This document shows positions 13,033 through 24,068 of a stretch of 64,000 nucleotides of DNA, piece by piece. Both the position numbers and the translations under genes were made by a program. The notes below the pieces were generated by a model, which saw only the letters and a list, made by a program, of their open reading frames with translations, was not told where the DNA came from and made no database searches. Within the stretch, counting starts at the first letter, position 1, and the number at the start of each line of letters is the position of its first letter. The DNA comes from Acanthaster planci (lineage: Eukaryota > Echinodermata > Asteroidea > Valvatida > Acanthasteridae), in NCBI RefSeq assembly GCF_001949145.1, contig NW_019091465.1:1236753-1300752 (forward strand), written 5' to 3'.

Positions 13033-13959
13033 TACTGTACATACATGTGGCAGGGTTTTTAGTACCATACTACAGAAAGTTATCTGGGATACTAGATTGC
13101 AGGGATCGTGGGTGGGTGTTGCGGGGAAACAAGTGGGGGGGGGCACATACTTCCCGCAGGAAAAAAAATGAAAAAGAGGCAATAGGAATGCATTTGAATG
13201 GAGAAATAGGGGACAAGAATCATTACTTTACACTGAAAATACTTTTAAATACACTGTGAATGGGCCATTCTGCAATTGTTGACTGGTTGCTTTGTCTTCC
13301 TCCCTGAAGAGACCTTTAACCTTGTTACATTGAAACAAGAATGAATGTACATGGAACTCAGAGCGTTTACAATCCTTGCCCTACGGGAAGCAGGCTTGGG
13401 CCTTGGGGGTCACAAGAAATGGAAATCAGGCCATCGTGGACAGCGGCCAAATAAACACTGGCACTCTTCCTGACGTGTACACAAAGTTTACAGAGATGAC
13501 ATTGATGCACCATCTGAATGTTACTTTGAACAGCACTGACATCTCCATGTACCGGTATGTATTGAAGAGTTGACTTCATGTGCCAACCTGAATTTAAAAC
13601 AATGGACTGCTCTTTATGAAGTGCATGTTACCTGAAGTCCCTAATGCCCGCTGTCATTTCTAAGAACCTTTCCGTAAGGCTTGATTTATACACTGGAAAG
13701 AAATGTGCAACTTTCAGAATTAATTGCAAGTTTAAGAGCTTTTTTAACCCCTAAGCCTGTTACTTTACAATTCTCACAAAATCACTCCATTGCAACCAAA
13801 AGCCCGGATACCGCTTAGTAATTTTTGCCTGTGCCAACTATTTCGGCACAGAGCCAAGGGAAGGGGGAAAAAAATATTGCCATATCACGCTGCAACTATT
13901 TTTGTTTTGTTTTCTGGATCTCTCTCTTCCTTCTAAACCCACACCAGCCACTCACGTCT

Positions 13960-14170
13960 CTGGTGTCTGCTATCAGAATCAACAACGAGCGGGCGGGTTC
14001 CCGGGGCCCCAGCACCAGGAAGGGCCCCGGCCATGTCGACAGGATGTCAGGACCGCTTATCAGGAGGAAACAGCCCGCCGCTTGGCTATGCCCAGCCCAG
14101 AACAAAGGACGCTAACTCCATCCTCTGGCCGAGTTTATCACCTGTTTTCTGGAAGCTGGGGCGAATAAAA
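13960..14170. promoter_or_regulatory. Candidate regulatory block, GC-rich
   Basis: A strikingly GC-rich island in AT-rich DNA. It contains CTTATCAG (GATA type), AGAACAAAGG (SOX or TCF type) and a GGGGCCC-rich core. Plus-strand frames cross it without domains. This is a candidate enhancer by composition and motifs only. Confidence 0.2.
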
Positions 14171-14900
14171 TGAACTTTCCTCTTCCAGCTCAATTTTTTT
14201 TTTCTCTTTTTCTATGCTGGGACCAGATGACATGAGATGCCTGGTTTTTCAGGTGTAGCTGATTATCCATTCTTTTTTTTTCTATTAGCTGGTATAAATG
14301 TTACATTTTTTGAGGATTAAAGCCCATAGTCCACAGCAGGTGTACATTTTACACAGGCTTTCACTGCAGTAACACTACCAAAAATTCTTGCAACAAATCC
14401 AAACTAAAACAGACCCAGATGGAAATATCACCTCACGCTGAGAGGTTTCCGAGAAAAGAACCGCACACCCCACCCACAGCCGTTTTGTTTTCATGCAGAA
14501 AGCGATTCCGTTCGCAGCAGCAATGCCACAAAGAGCATCACGCCACACAACGCAAGAGTCACTGGGTCAAAAGTCGTCACTTCAAAAGCGAACGGCAGTG
14601 CAGTGAGCGCATGCCTCTTGCGGGGTTTACATACACGTCTGAGTGCCGTACAGTGTAGCACATTGACTGCATCCCTCTCTCTGGGCAGCAAAATGCATTC
14701 CACATGTGTGACAGCATGTTGGAGGAATAGGATATATGTTCATGTATTTGCAAGGTGTTCAGAAAACCTGTTCTTTTGCAAGTACATATAACTCATGAGC
14801 AAGATCTTTCTCATTTCAAAATTGTACTTTTCCATTTCAAGTTGTCTCCACTTATAAGAAAATCTATCAGTATACAATGTACATGGATGAAGGTCAAAAG

Positions 14901-14936
14901 ATGTGACCCACTCTGTGAAAATGAGTCATGAGTCAC
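14901..14936. promoter_or_regulatory. Tandem AP-1 sites beside paired AGGTCA-type half-sites
   Basis: TGAGTCA occurs twice with no gap (14922-14928 and 14929-14935), a perfect direct repeat of the AP-1/TRE consensus. Just upstream is GGTCA, seven bases, then TGACC, an inverted pair of nuclear-receptor half-sites. Neither pairing proves function. Confidence 0.35.
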
Positions 14937-14999
14937 TTTTTCAGTTTTACTCTGAATGAGATTGAGGAGACTGAGCTCTTTGTTAGGATGTGTCACTCA

Positions 15000-17543
15000 G
15001 TTTGGTGTGATGAAAATGGACGTTCTCTAGATTTTAACATGTTGAGGATTCCTACTGCTTAAACACTGCACAAGATTCCTTCAAAGGCCTTTAACTCAAA
15101 AGTGTCTCTGGTGACCTGTGACTCACATTTGCAGAGTGGGCCACAAATACATGTTTTGAAAAAAAAAAAAGAACAGAAATTGCAGAGAGAAAGCTGGAGA
15201 AACTCCACTGCCTCACTTTGGAACTCTTCCCAGCTTAAGTCATGACAAAGAGACATTCAACTCTGACAAAGGGTAGAAGTAACGGCTGGACAGACTGGTA
15301 CAAGCACTGAGAGAGGGACAAATCCTAGCTACAGTAGGTGGTCTGATCAAGAGTTTTACTTTCGGTTCTGTGCGGTGTCTGAATTTTACAAAAAAAAGGG
15401 GGCGGGGGTCTCTGCCCCGCTCCTTCACGGAAATCATCGAGCACACACAACAAGGTTATTGTATGCACGTGTATCTAGAGGGTCCCTGTAGTTTCGTTTG
15501 TGAACCTTTTGCAACTGTGTTTGCTATCAACACAAACTCACTTGCCCACGCATCTTACTTTTTCCTTTGTCTTTTTTTTTTTTAAACTATTTCAAGTTCC
15601 ACATCATGTCATCAAGTTGAACAAAGTTCAATCGTAAGTGCACTGTACAGTGTGGCATTTCATGTGCATATGTACGGGCAGCATCCATCAGATCAGCTCT
15701 CCAAAATACAACGATTAATTTTTAACTTACATGTTTTTTTAATGGCAGAGTTTCAATCCTTTTCGTGGCCAACATTACTAATGACAATGCCAGCAGGATG
15801 TGGTACATGTACATGTATGTGCATAACATCATCAACCTTAAAAACTACACGTAGCTAATTTCGCTCAGATACATTTTGGAAGTGATTATTTCAACTGATG
15901 CCGATGCCTTGATGACTATAAACCGCTCTTGAAATTGACTTGAGGACTTGCTCCTCACCGATGAATACGCTGTGCGTACAATGTACGAGTAGGCCTACAT
16001 GTACATGAATATACCGGTAGGATACTGCATAATACACGTACAGTACGTGCAGGTGGATTGGCTGATGGTGTGGGGCTGGGGTGTGACTAGAATGATAAGG
16101 TTGGTAAATCAAGCACCAGAGAATTGAGGTACTGGGTAGCGGCTTTGTGGGACACTTCACGAACTGTACCGCCCTATATGTACATGTACAACATCACTAC
16201 AATTCATGACAAGATGACACCTCCAAGTTCTGAGAATGAAAACAGCACGATCAGGGTTGGGCACGTGTTTCGCAGAGTACTTGCACCTGTGTTTCAGGCA
16301 GAAAGGACCGACAGGAAACATGGGCAGCCATGGGAAACATGCATGTACCGGTACATGTAAGCACATTGGAATGGGCAGGAAGTTGGAGACGAAGAGAAAT
16401 GCACGTGCGCAGCAGTTGGTTCAGAGTCGTGGGCTTCATGGTCACACAAGTTGCATGATAGTTACTCCAAGGCCAAAATACAATTCTGGGGACTGCTACA
16501 GCTCTACACAGCTTGACCCAAATTTTTCAAATCCTTCTGCCAGACCATTTCCCTACACGTAAGATGTTGTCACTGCAGACTAACTCTCACCAATGATTAT
16601 CTCACACTAAAAAAAAAAAAAAAATCAGGGAAGACATTATATCAACAGAGTGAATCCAAAACTCATTCTCTGAGACTAAATCTCACATCCTGCTTGGCAA
16701 AGGAAGACTGCATTCACTGGCAACACCGTGCTTTTGCTCATGCATGTGGGTGCGATATTTCGTTGCCTGTCATTGAAAGCCACATCTTCCCCAATTTTTC
16801 TCGTTTCCCATTTGGAATCCGAAAATTGCTCTGGGTACGGTTTCACGGGAGAGTTGAGCAGTGGGACACGGTGCATACAAGATGCTTCACAGCTCCTCTA
16901 GGGCTATACATGTACATGTATACTCTCAACAAAGAGCGAAACCCACATCTAAACTGCTAATATAATGTATATATAAAGCATTACTGACTTCCTGAAATTG
17001 TTCCTTACTATGACAATCTCAAAGCACATCAACAGGAAATGACCATGCACATATCTGGGGCAAGCAAAGCCCACCACCCTGTTTCCTAATAACAACACGT
17101 TGGACGCCCTCTCTTGATTGGATTGGATTGAAAGAGGATGTAATCACGTGCCAATAATCATATGACGTGCACACCGTACTTGCATCAGACGGAAATGCTT
17201 GCATTACAACTGAAGCATACAAAATGTTCAAATGCTCCCAAGAAACCAGTGGTGCATTGCTCTTGAGAAAAAAAATAAGGGCAAGGAACTGCAAATGGAC
17301 TTAGTGTTACAATCATCAACCTTTCATAATCCTTCAAATCTGGGTATTGGACTTTTTCTACATTTTAAACCTGCACGGCTTAACTTGCGTAAAAATGTAC
17401 ATGTACATGTTACCATAGAGTTATGTCCCCCCTCAAAATTTGAAAAACAAAGATCCGACACTTTACGTCTGTGGAAGATTTGCCCGGATGTCATAATTTT
17501 TGTACTGTCTTTTGCGCTCTCAGTGCACTTTGTAGAACATTAA
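15000..17543. other. No gene seen
   Basis: Only chance frames, A/T tracts (for example a 16-base A run at about 16609) and scattered ACATGTA and TACCGGTA words. No splice-compatible coding block was recognised. Confidence 0.5.
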
Positions 17544-17594
17544 CCCTAACAGTCCCCACTCCTTCACCTGTTGGAGGACTGAGGACTGTTAGGG
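17544..17594. mobile_element. 51-bp piggyBac-type micro-MITE
   Basis: TTAA at 17540-17543 and 17595-17598 encloses perfect 12-bp inverted ends, CCCTAACAGTCC and GGACTGTTAGGG. With the TTAA they form a 16-bp perfect inverted repeat around a 27-base centre. The ends match the 307-bp element at 8372. It is among the shortest recognisable TIR elements in this window. Confidence 0.75.
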
Positions 17595-18225
17595 TTAAAT
17601 ATGATTAGGTGGGGCATGCTCATTCATTTCCCTCTTTGTCTGGGTCATCTTCTTGCACATGTCGATCACATGCTCTTCCGTCACATGACGCTGATCCAGG
17701 TCCCCAAAATATCACTCACTGCAGTCACGTACATGTACATGTCCAATGTAAGTGTACGTGACTGCCAAGACAGCTGTCTTTTTTTTGGGGGGGAGGGGCT
17801 CGTTATCCCCCCCTCCCATTTCTTTATCTCTCCCCATTTCGTTTTGGCCAGCTGAATGTCTACAACAGACGAGAGGATGTACATGAGTGTAAGTTTGAAA
17901 CAAAAGTAGAGTGACGCATTAAATGCTGAACTACCATTTTTATTAAAAAAACTTCTGAAAACTCAGCTTTTGCAAGCAGCTTTATAAATGAAGGCTGTTA
18001 AATGTGAAGGGTTTTCTGTACAGTCTGGGATCTACATGTACATGTTGCAACATAATGGGTTGGTTCACTTGTATGGTACATGTATGCATTTGTCCTTACA
18101 AAATGTACGTGTACATGTACGTAAGTGTTCATGCCACGCTGTAGAATTTCAATCTAGTTTTTGCCAGTTATTAATGAATTCTTATATCAACAAGAAATAA
18201 AGCATACATGTAAAGTACAGGTCTA

Positions 18226-19070
18226 CTTGATCCATTCATGAAAGTACCGGTGCATACCATGCTCTGTTGACCTTTTCACTGATTGGCTTGCTGATTATCT
18301 CTCAGACGGGTTACTATACCGACACGTGCTTGAAGTACATGTACATGGTACAATACATGTACACCATAGACATGGACATCCCCAGCATACTGACCATCAG
18401 TGTACCGTTAGACATCAACATCATAATGGCCATGAAATGCGGATGGATTGGAGTGGACATAATGGACATTTCAGGTGAGACCACCATCCCGCCACAGCGA
18501 ATATATACAGACATAAAGGAAGGAACAGTTCACTTTCACTGAGTTCACGGAGAAGAACTCCCAAACTACACCGCCGACAAAGAACTTTCAAGACGATTAA
18601 TTAAAGCAGCTTTAACTTTAGCGAGGAACACGCTTTGCAAGACCTCCTTTTCCAGTCTGAATTTGACAGTGAGCCCACCAAAAGCCCCCTCCCCCCAACA
18701 AGAAGGGCAAAGGACCGCCAGATGTCTGCCAACTGCAGGGCAGTCCAGAGGTCATCAAAAGTGCTGGTTATTTTCACGTGACTGTCAGTAACAGCATTCC
18801 ACACCCCAAGGGGCACGCACACCTACATGTACATGTAATTGTAGCACATACAAAGTACATGTATCATGGTCGAACCCTCCCAATACAGTTTGGGTCATCA
18901 CATCAATGACTTACATACATGTACATGTATGTATCATTCGGGGAGCCTGCCCCCCCATGCACGGTTGCTCAACTTGATGGTGAAGAGAAAGTTACAAGGG
19001 ACAACAGAATACCCACCACAGTGGGAAGGTAGGAATGAACACCCACCAGTTTGCCGTCTCAGACAGACCG
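18226..19070 (+). pseudogene. ERGIC2: ERGIC2 processed pseudogene
   Basis: ERGIC2 is a membrane protein cycling between the ER and Golgi. Pieces of it appear here in order but in different frames: LDPFMKVP (18226), HALLTFSLIGLL...DTCLKY (about 18255-18330), INIIMAMKCGWIGVDIMD (about 18415-18470), EEHALQDLLF (18623), VIKSAGYFHVTV then IPHPKGHAHL (18796), MVEPSQYSLGHHINDL (18866), SFGE (18934), LDGEEKV and THQFAVSDR (to 19067). They cover roughly residues 22 to 300 of the human protein in 0.85 kb, so no intron of normal size is present. Several frameshifts and stops are seen. It is therefore a retrocopy. ACATGTA-containing insertions interrupt it. A splice acceptor-like and a donor-like site (18305, 18475) flank one part, but homology runs across both. 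An alternative is a badly damaged real gene. Confidence 0.75.
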
Positions 19071-19116
19071 GTCGGATCGCTGCAACAGTCTCCTCGGTGG
19101 ACCTTATCATAATCAT

Positions 19117-19311
19117 ATTAATCAGCTTCAAGGTGTTCAATATTCTTGTGCGAGATTGGTCGGTAATGCTTCCAAGTGTTGTCGTGTTACACCCTTGTTA
19201 CATATATCTGACATGCATTGGCTGCCAGTTACACGCAGGTTACGGACTGACTTTAAATCTTTATGAACTTATGAAATTTTGAATGGTCTTGCTTCTTTGT
19301 ACATGTTTCTG
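19117..19311 (+). mobile_element. LINE reverse-transcriptase remnant
   Basis: In one frame, broken by a single stop, the translation reads INQLQGVQYSCARLV, then VTPLL, then MHWLPVTRRLRTDFKSL, then TYEILNGLASLYM. This is the conserved tail after the catalytic part of non-LTR reverse transcriptases of the CR1/Jockey/L2 type (LQ-VQN-AARL, HWLPV--R--FK, TYK-LNGLAP-YL). Only about 65 residues remain. It abuts the ERGIC2 remnant, and either insertion could have truncated the other. Confidence 0.7.
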
Positions 19312-21600
19312 TGACGGGCTGTAGAAAAACGGCTAATAAGTCGGCAGATTCAGGTTATCAGTTTTGATCTGGCTGGATTGAGTACATCGAAAGCTACAAT
19401 TTGATTTATGAATGACCCCTGTAGTGCACTGCGTTCAAGAGATGTTTAGACATTTGTATATCCACATTCTCGGATTCAATAAAAGCACTTTTCAAGAAAA
19501 AGCTCAGAAAGTGTAGCACTTGGAAACACAATGCTATGTAGGATTTCCTACTGAATGATCCATTTTTCATCTTTATTCATCAGTATCCATGTTTGTAATC
19601 CCAAATTCTGAAAACATAAATGTTATACAAGCTAATAGAGGAAAAAACACAAAATCACAATTTTGAAGACATTTTGCCCGCCCCAAAGAGAACAGGCCAT
19701 GACATATTTTGGAATTGCAAGACTTATCAACCTTTTTTGCAGAGCGGGTCACATTTGTGCCAGTTGACCATAATAAAGACCTTCATCTCAATACAGTGTC
19801 AGACATGCCAAGGACAGAATGTTTCTTAGTTACATGTACATGTCCATTTTAAGTACACATGCATACATGTACATACATTTACAATGTACATATGGCCCAG
19901 TATACATGTACATGTACATGTAAGATATTTTTCCTGCTTAAATGTCTTCTAATCGAATTATCCAAGCAGGCTTTCCAATAGAACAAACAGATTTGAGGAT
20001 TTTGAACGTGTTTTAATATATGCTAGTACTGTAGGTGTATTTATTGTTAATTTATTTCGTTATTATAAATTCTAATGCAATGCGCCTTTTCAGCTCATAA
20101 ATAGTGCCAGTAAAAACAATAATAATAATAATATGTACCGGTATATGAACAGGTATGCATTTAAGAGGAGAGACAGCAATGGCGTATTCAGTCAAGCCAA
20201 TGTGAACCCCATTAAATTCAAGGCAGATTTTCATGTTAAAGGTTACAATTGAGTTTCTGAGTGTTGAAATATTGAAGTCGACCTTTTCTTAACATTTAAC
20301 AGCCACCCAGCTTTCTATTCCGGCTGTGCATGTACATGTAGCAGGCCTAGCAATACATAATTGAATACATGAACTTGTATGTGTCTGAATAACACACTGC
20401 TGCCGAGTTGTTTGGGGATATACAAATGTGCTGGCCCTGAAGCCCTATTAATGCTCATGACATCTGGAAACTCATGATTAGCACTTGAGCAGATTACGTG
20501 CCTTTTTTTAGTAATGATGATTTACCTCCACACCTCATTTTTTGGTCTGAGTTTTGTCTCTTAAGACTGGCATGCAGGAAGCCTAACAAGAAACAAGTTA
20601 AATTTGGAACAGAGTTAACCTCAACATGGAAAAAAAAGGCATTTGGGACTCATCTCCCAGGCTACAATTGCTGCCAAGCCTCTGTCTTCCACAAAAGAAA
20701 GAGTGTGACGTCTCTGATTTTAATATCAGTCTTACCGGTAGGTACATGTATGTACATGTACGACCATGTATATTGCAGGGTGACACTTTTCTGACGCACA
20801 CCCACAACGAACCAACTACACACAAAAACTGAAATTGAGGTCTGGCAGATTTTTTTTTATTACACAGAAAGAGGCATACATGTACCTTACTTGTACTCGG
20901 CTAAGTTACATGTATGATAAATTTCCTGATGTCACGAGCATTAAGCCTTAAACATGTTGTGCTGACCTACATGTACATGTATGCAGTACACTGTACATCA
21001 CACCAAGCCTGACCAAGTAATACAGTTTGACAGTAATTTTACCGAAAAATAACCACAATTACAAAATTGTCTAAATCACCATTATGGTAACTCCATAGCA
21101 TGACTTAAAAGATATCATGAACATGATGATGAAGTCAGGGGTTACAAAGTAGCATACCTGTCTACCTGTCACCTGGCAACCCACGACCAAATTGTACCGG
21201 TCAATGTGCAAGTACGGTCTGACATGTCTGATTTGACATGTGGTCGATGTGGGTCATGCTGGTCCATGATCCAATACTCCAGCGAAAAGTTCTCAAGTTC
21301 CATTGATTGTCTGTCATGCTGTTTGCAGTGAAATCAATTCTCCCAATTAACAAACCCTGACAGACATTGACAGAAACTGTTTCCCATTTGTTTCCTTGCT
21401 CCATGTTCTAATTCACTGAAAATTCAATTTGGCGCGGCAAAGGAACATGAGCGATCTCTCCCGAATGTCACATTAAACACGGCCAGCCTGGGAAACCTTT
21501 TCGGGTTTCCACAACATGCTCAATTCTTGTATGGTCATGACAAACGCTTAAGAATGCCGGACATGTCTGGACTCGCTTGGCATCTCATGACACACGCTCC
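19312..21600. other. No gene seen; ACATGTAC clusters
   Basis: No gene recognised. ACATGTAC clusters lie at about 19830-19925 (with GTACATAC variants), 20735-20768 and 20965-20985. This is the last stretch in which these palindromes are common. POLR2H downstream exons were searched for here on the minus strand and not found. Confidence 0.5.
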
Positions 21601-21609
21601 AAGCATTTC

Positions 21610-21621
21610 CAACATGGCGGC
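21610..21621 (+). promoter_or_regulatory. YY1-type site in POLR2H intron 1
   Basis: AACATGGCGGC is a near-perfect YY1 consensus (AANATGGCGGC). It lies about 110 bp downstream of the POLR2H exon, inside its first intron. YY1 sites just downstream of the start are typical of housekeeping promoters. In this case the site is oriented opposite to the gene. Confidence 0.4.
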
Positions 21622-21727
21622 GCCCATGGTCACACACGAGGGATCGACAGACTGTGCGACAATTGGACAAATTTCCATACCCAACGCCGCCAAAATCGGT
21701 CCAAAAAGAGGACTTAAATGGACTCAC

Positions 21728-21800
21728 CTCTGTCAAATTTCTTGCCGTCAGGATCGATGTCCTTGACGTCGAAAATGTCTTCGAAAAGCACCCCGGACAT
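21728..21800 (-). CDS. POLR2H: RNA polymerase subunit RPABC3, first coding exon
   Basis: Minus strand, ATG at 21800-21798, 24 codons plus one base, then an excellent donor (GACAGAG|GTGAGTC). The translation starts [20 protein letters not shown] and ends KFDR. This is almost identical to the start of animal RPB8/RPABC3, a subunit shared by RNA polymerases I, II and III. The phase-1 junction predicts the next residue as valine or another G-initial codon, matching the family (DRVSRLHCE). No later exon was recognised within the window on the left, although the protein is highly conserved. The first intron may therefore be very long or I missed short exons. Confidence 0.9.
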
Positions 21801-21990
21801 GTTGTAACTTGCTGGCGTTCCACCCGGCTTCTTGTTAACGTACGCGCGTATCTCGCGGTGTCTGGCGCGGATTCGCGAGCGCAAGTGCCGGGTTGGCTAG
21901 TTCTGGCCATTAGAGGGGGCTATTTCAAAAGACGATCGTGCGCGAGTGCGCGGCAAAAAGTACGAGTCTCGGTCCAGAAAACGCATGTTA
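21801..21990 (-). promoter_or_regulatory. POLR2H 5' UTR and CpG-rich promoter
   Basis: The DNA just right of the start codon is locally rich in CpG (for example GTACGCGCGTATCTCGCG) while the surrounding DNA is CpG-poor. No TATA box is evident. This fits a housekeeping CpG promoter driving the minus-strand gene. I found no plus-strand partner gene that would make it bidirectional. Confidence 0.5.
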
Positions 21991-23329
21991 AGTGCGGCCT
22001 TTCAAGATAAAACAATTCTTCTTTGCCCTTATGGCATACTATGGGTTAGCAAAAAAGGAGTAAAGTCTAAAAGTTCAAAATGAACTTTCGAAGGCAATTT
22101 CTATGAGAATATCTTCAAGACCTTTATTTCTCTGGGAACGAGTTTTGTTGATGGCCTCCATCTGCAGAACGGACGTTTTATTAAGTGTTACGACATCAGA
22201 GTTAGAAAGATCATTTTTTTCCGACGTTGCACATCAACTGATAGTTCAGCGTGAAAAAGTGCTTTGCGACAATATTGGAGAAATTCTAGTGGGGGATCAG
22301 CTCTGGCTCTTTTAAGGTGTAAATGTACTGAACGTATGGTCTATATTACTGGGATAAAAAGACTTTTCAGTCAGACACCCTTGCGAATAATTGAGTGAAG
22401 GTAAAAAGATGGGTGGGAGAAAAGGGCATTATGGCCCTGTGTCCCCCACTGTCCAGGGCGACGAAAATTTGGGAGAGGTATGGACGTCTAACCACGTGCC
22501 CCACTGTAGCCTTCACTATCACTGAGACTTTCTCATTTCCTAAGAAATTTCCCTTTAAATTACATCTTTCAATGATCGAAACTCGGTTAAATGCGTTGTC
22601 AAGCCATGCACCTTGAACAGGAGGTTTTCTTTGCTGCTGGTCGACGTGTGACTTGTAACGCTTTCTTTGTTGTTCAATTACTTTTGTGTGAAATTTATTC
22701 GTGTAGGCCTTTTTCATTTTAATTTTACACGGGTTGGTGTTAACTATAAATTTTGTAAATTATTTTGATACGACAAATACAATGAAATGCTTTTTTCCAC
22801 AGTAGGCCTAATTACCTCATCATCCTACACAAACAACTAAGGGGTTATTCCATGAAATTCTTCACTATAAAAAAGTAGGCGTACTGGAACCAAATTTGCT
22901 GATCACTTCGCATAATTTAAACTACAGAGTGGTCAATTATTGGAACGATCTCCCGGGACCTCTTGTATCTCCATTCTTTCAGACTTACTTGAGAGTCCTT
23001 CCCGTCGGAGAAGAGGACCAATCGATCAAACGGCCAAGTAAAGTTTAGCGCCTGTATTTCAGGACCACATTGCAAAAAATAAGATGTCAGTAACTTTAAT
23101 TTTGTGTGTTTGCTATCAACGACAACGCCTAAATAGGTTATGGTCTTTTGACGTCACAGTCGTGTTTTTCCGAAAAATTCTTTCAAAATGGGCATTTGTC
23201 CCATTAGTTTTAAATAAGGTACATCCTGTATAGAATTTTCTTTTAATATTATGTCTTATTATTCGGTGTTCTAACAGCTGGGTGAGATTTTAAACACTTG
23301 TTGTGTTAGGTTTTTTTTTTACTTTTGTA
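21991..23329. other. No gene seen
   Basis: AT-rich DNA with short chance frames. TAGGCCTA palindromes occur at about 22694 and 22804. No domain, splice-compatible coding block or repeat end was recognised. Confidence 0.5.
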
Positions 23330-23850
23330 CTGACGGCCGGCCATAGTTTTTAGCATGCACTTGTAATCGAAAAATAACCAAAGGTGATAATTTCTGCACA
23401 TTTCGGCAGCCCATACTAGCTTCAGATTTTGGACACTAAGGTCGAGTTCGGGTTGTCCGTTCTTGACAGGGGTTTCGTGTTCTCGCGTTCGAACGGCGGG
23501 AACACGACCCAAGAACACTGTTCTTGGAACAGGATGCACACATAATCTCCTCGTCAGGATTTTACACGAACACACGGAAAACCTCGTAGAATTTGATTGT
23601 TGAACAGCCGCAAAAAGTACCGATATAGCTTTTAAAAGCCGAAGATAACATAAAATAAAAATAAAGATAAAATTAACATTAATAGCCTAATTTTCCATGA
23701 CAGAAATGAATGTTTTAAATGGAAAAGAAATTAGCCCAACATTAACTCTTGAAGAATGCACAAAGACGCTGCCATGTTAGGGCCTACATGTTGCTTGCCA
23801 CAAATAACTACTAGCGCTAATAACCGGTTGTACGTATACATTCCCGGCGT
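23330..23850. repeat. Dispersed repeat, copy A (pair with 33285-33690)
   Basis: It contains, in order, GTCGAGTTCGGG, GGGAACACGACCC, GAACACACGGAAAA, an AT-rich joint with ATTTTCCAT, and AACATTAAC...TTGAA then GCCATGTTAGGG. The same order is found at about 33285-33690. No terminal repeats or coding region could be defined. An LTR fragment or the body of an unknown element is possible. Confidence 0.65.
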
Positions 23851-24068
23851 TCGAGCGACCGACTCACGAACAACAAATCGAGCTGTTTGTGAACAAACGA
23901 GAACAAGCCGCCCAAACTCTACCCATGGTTGTTCATGATGTGTACAGTAGGGCGAGCAGCTATTGTATACCACTTGGCAGAGTGCGCTGTACTGGCAAAT
24001 TCACCTGCCTGTTTGTTTCCAACGACGGTGACACTCATGTCGCAGCTCGACCTGTATATAGAGCAAGG

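Noticed and set aside
18306-18474. A genuine single ERGIC2 exon bounded by good splice-like sites
   Set aside because: Protein similarity continues without a gap beyond both sites, and frameshifts follow, which fits a retrocopy better.
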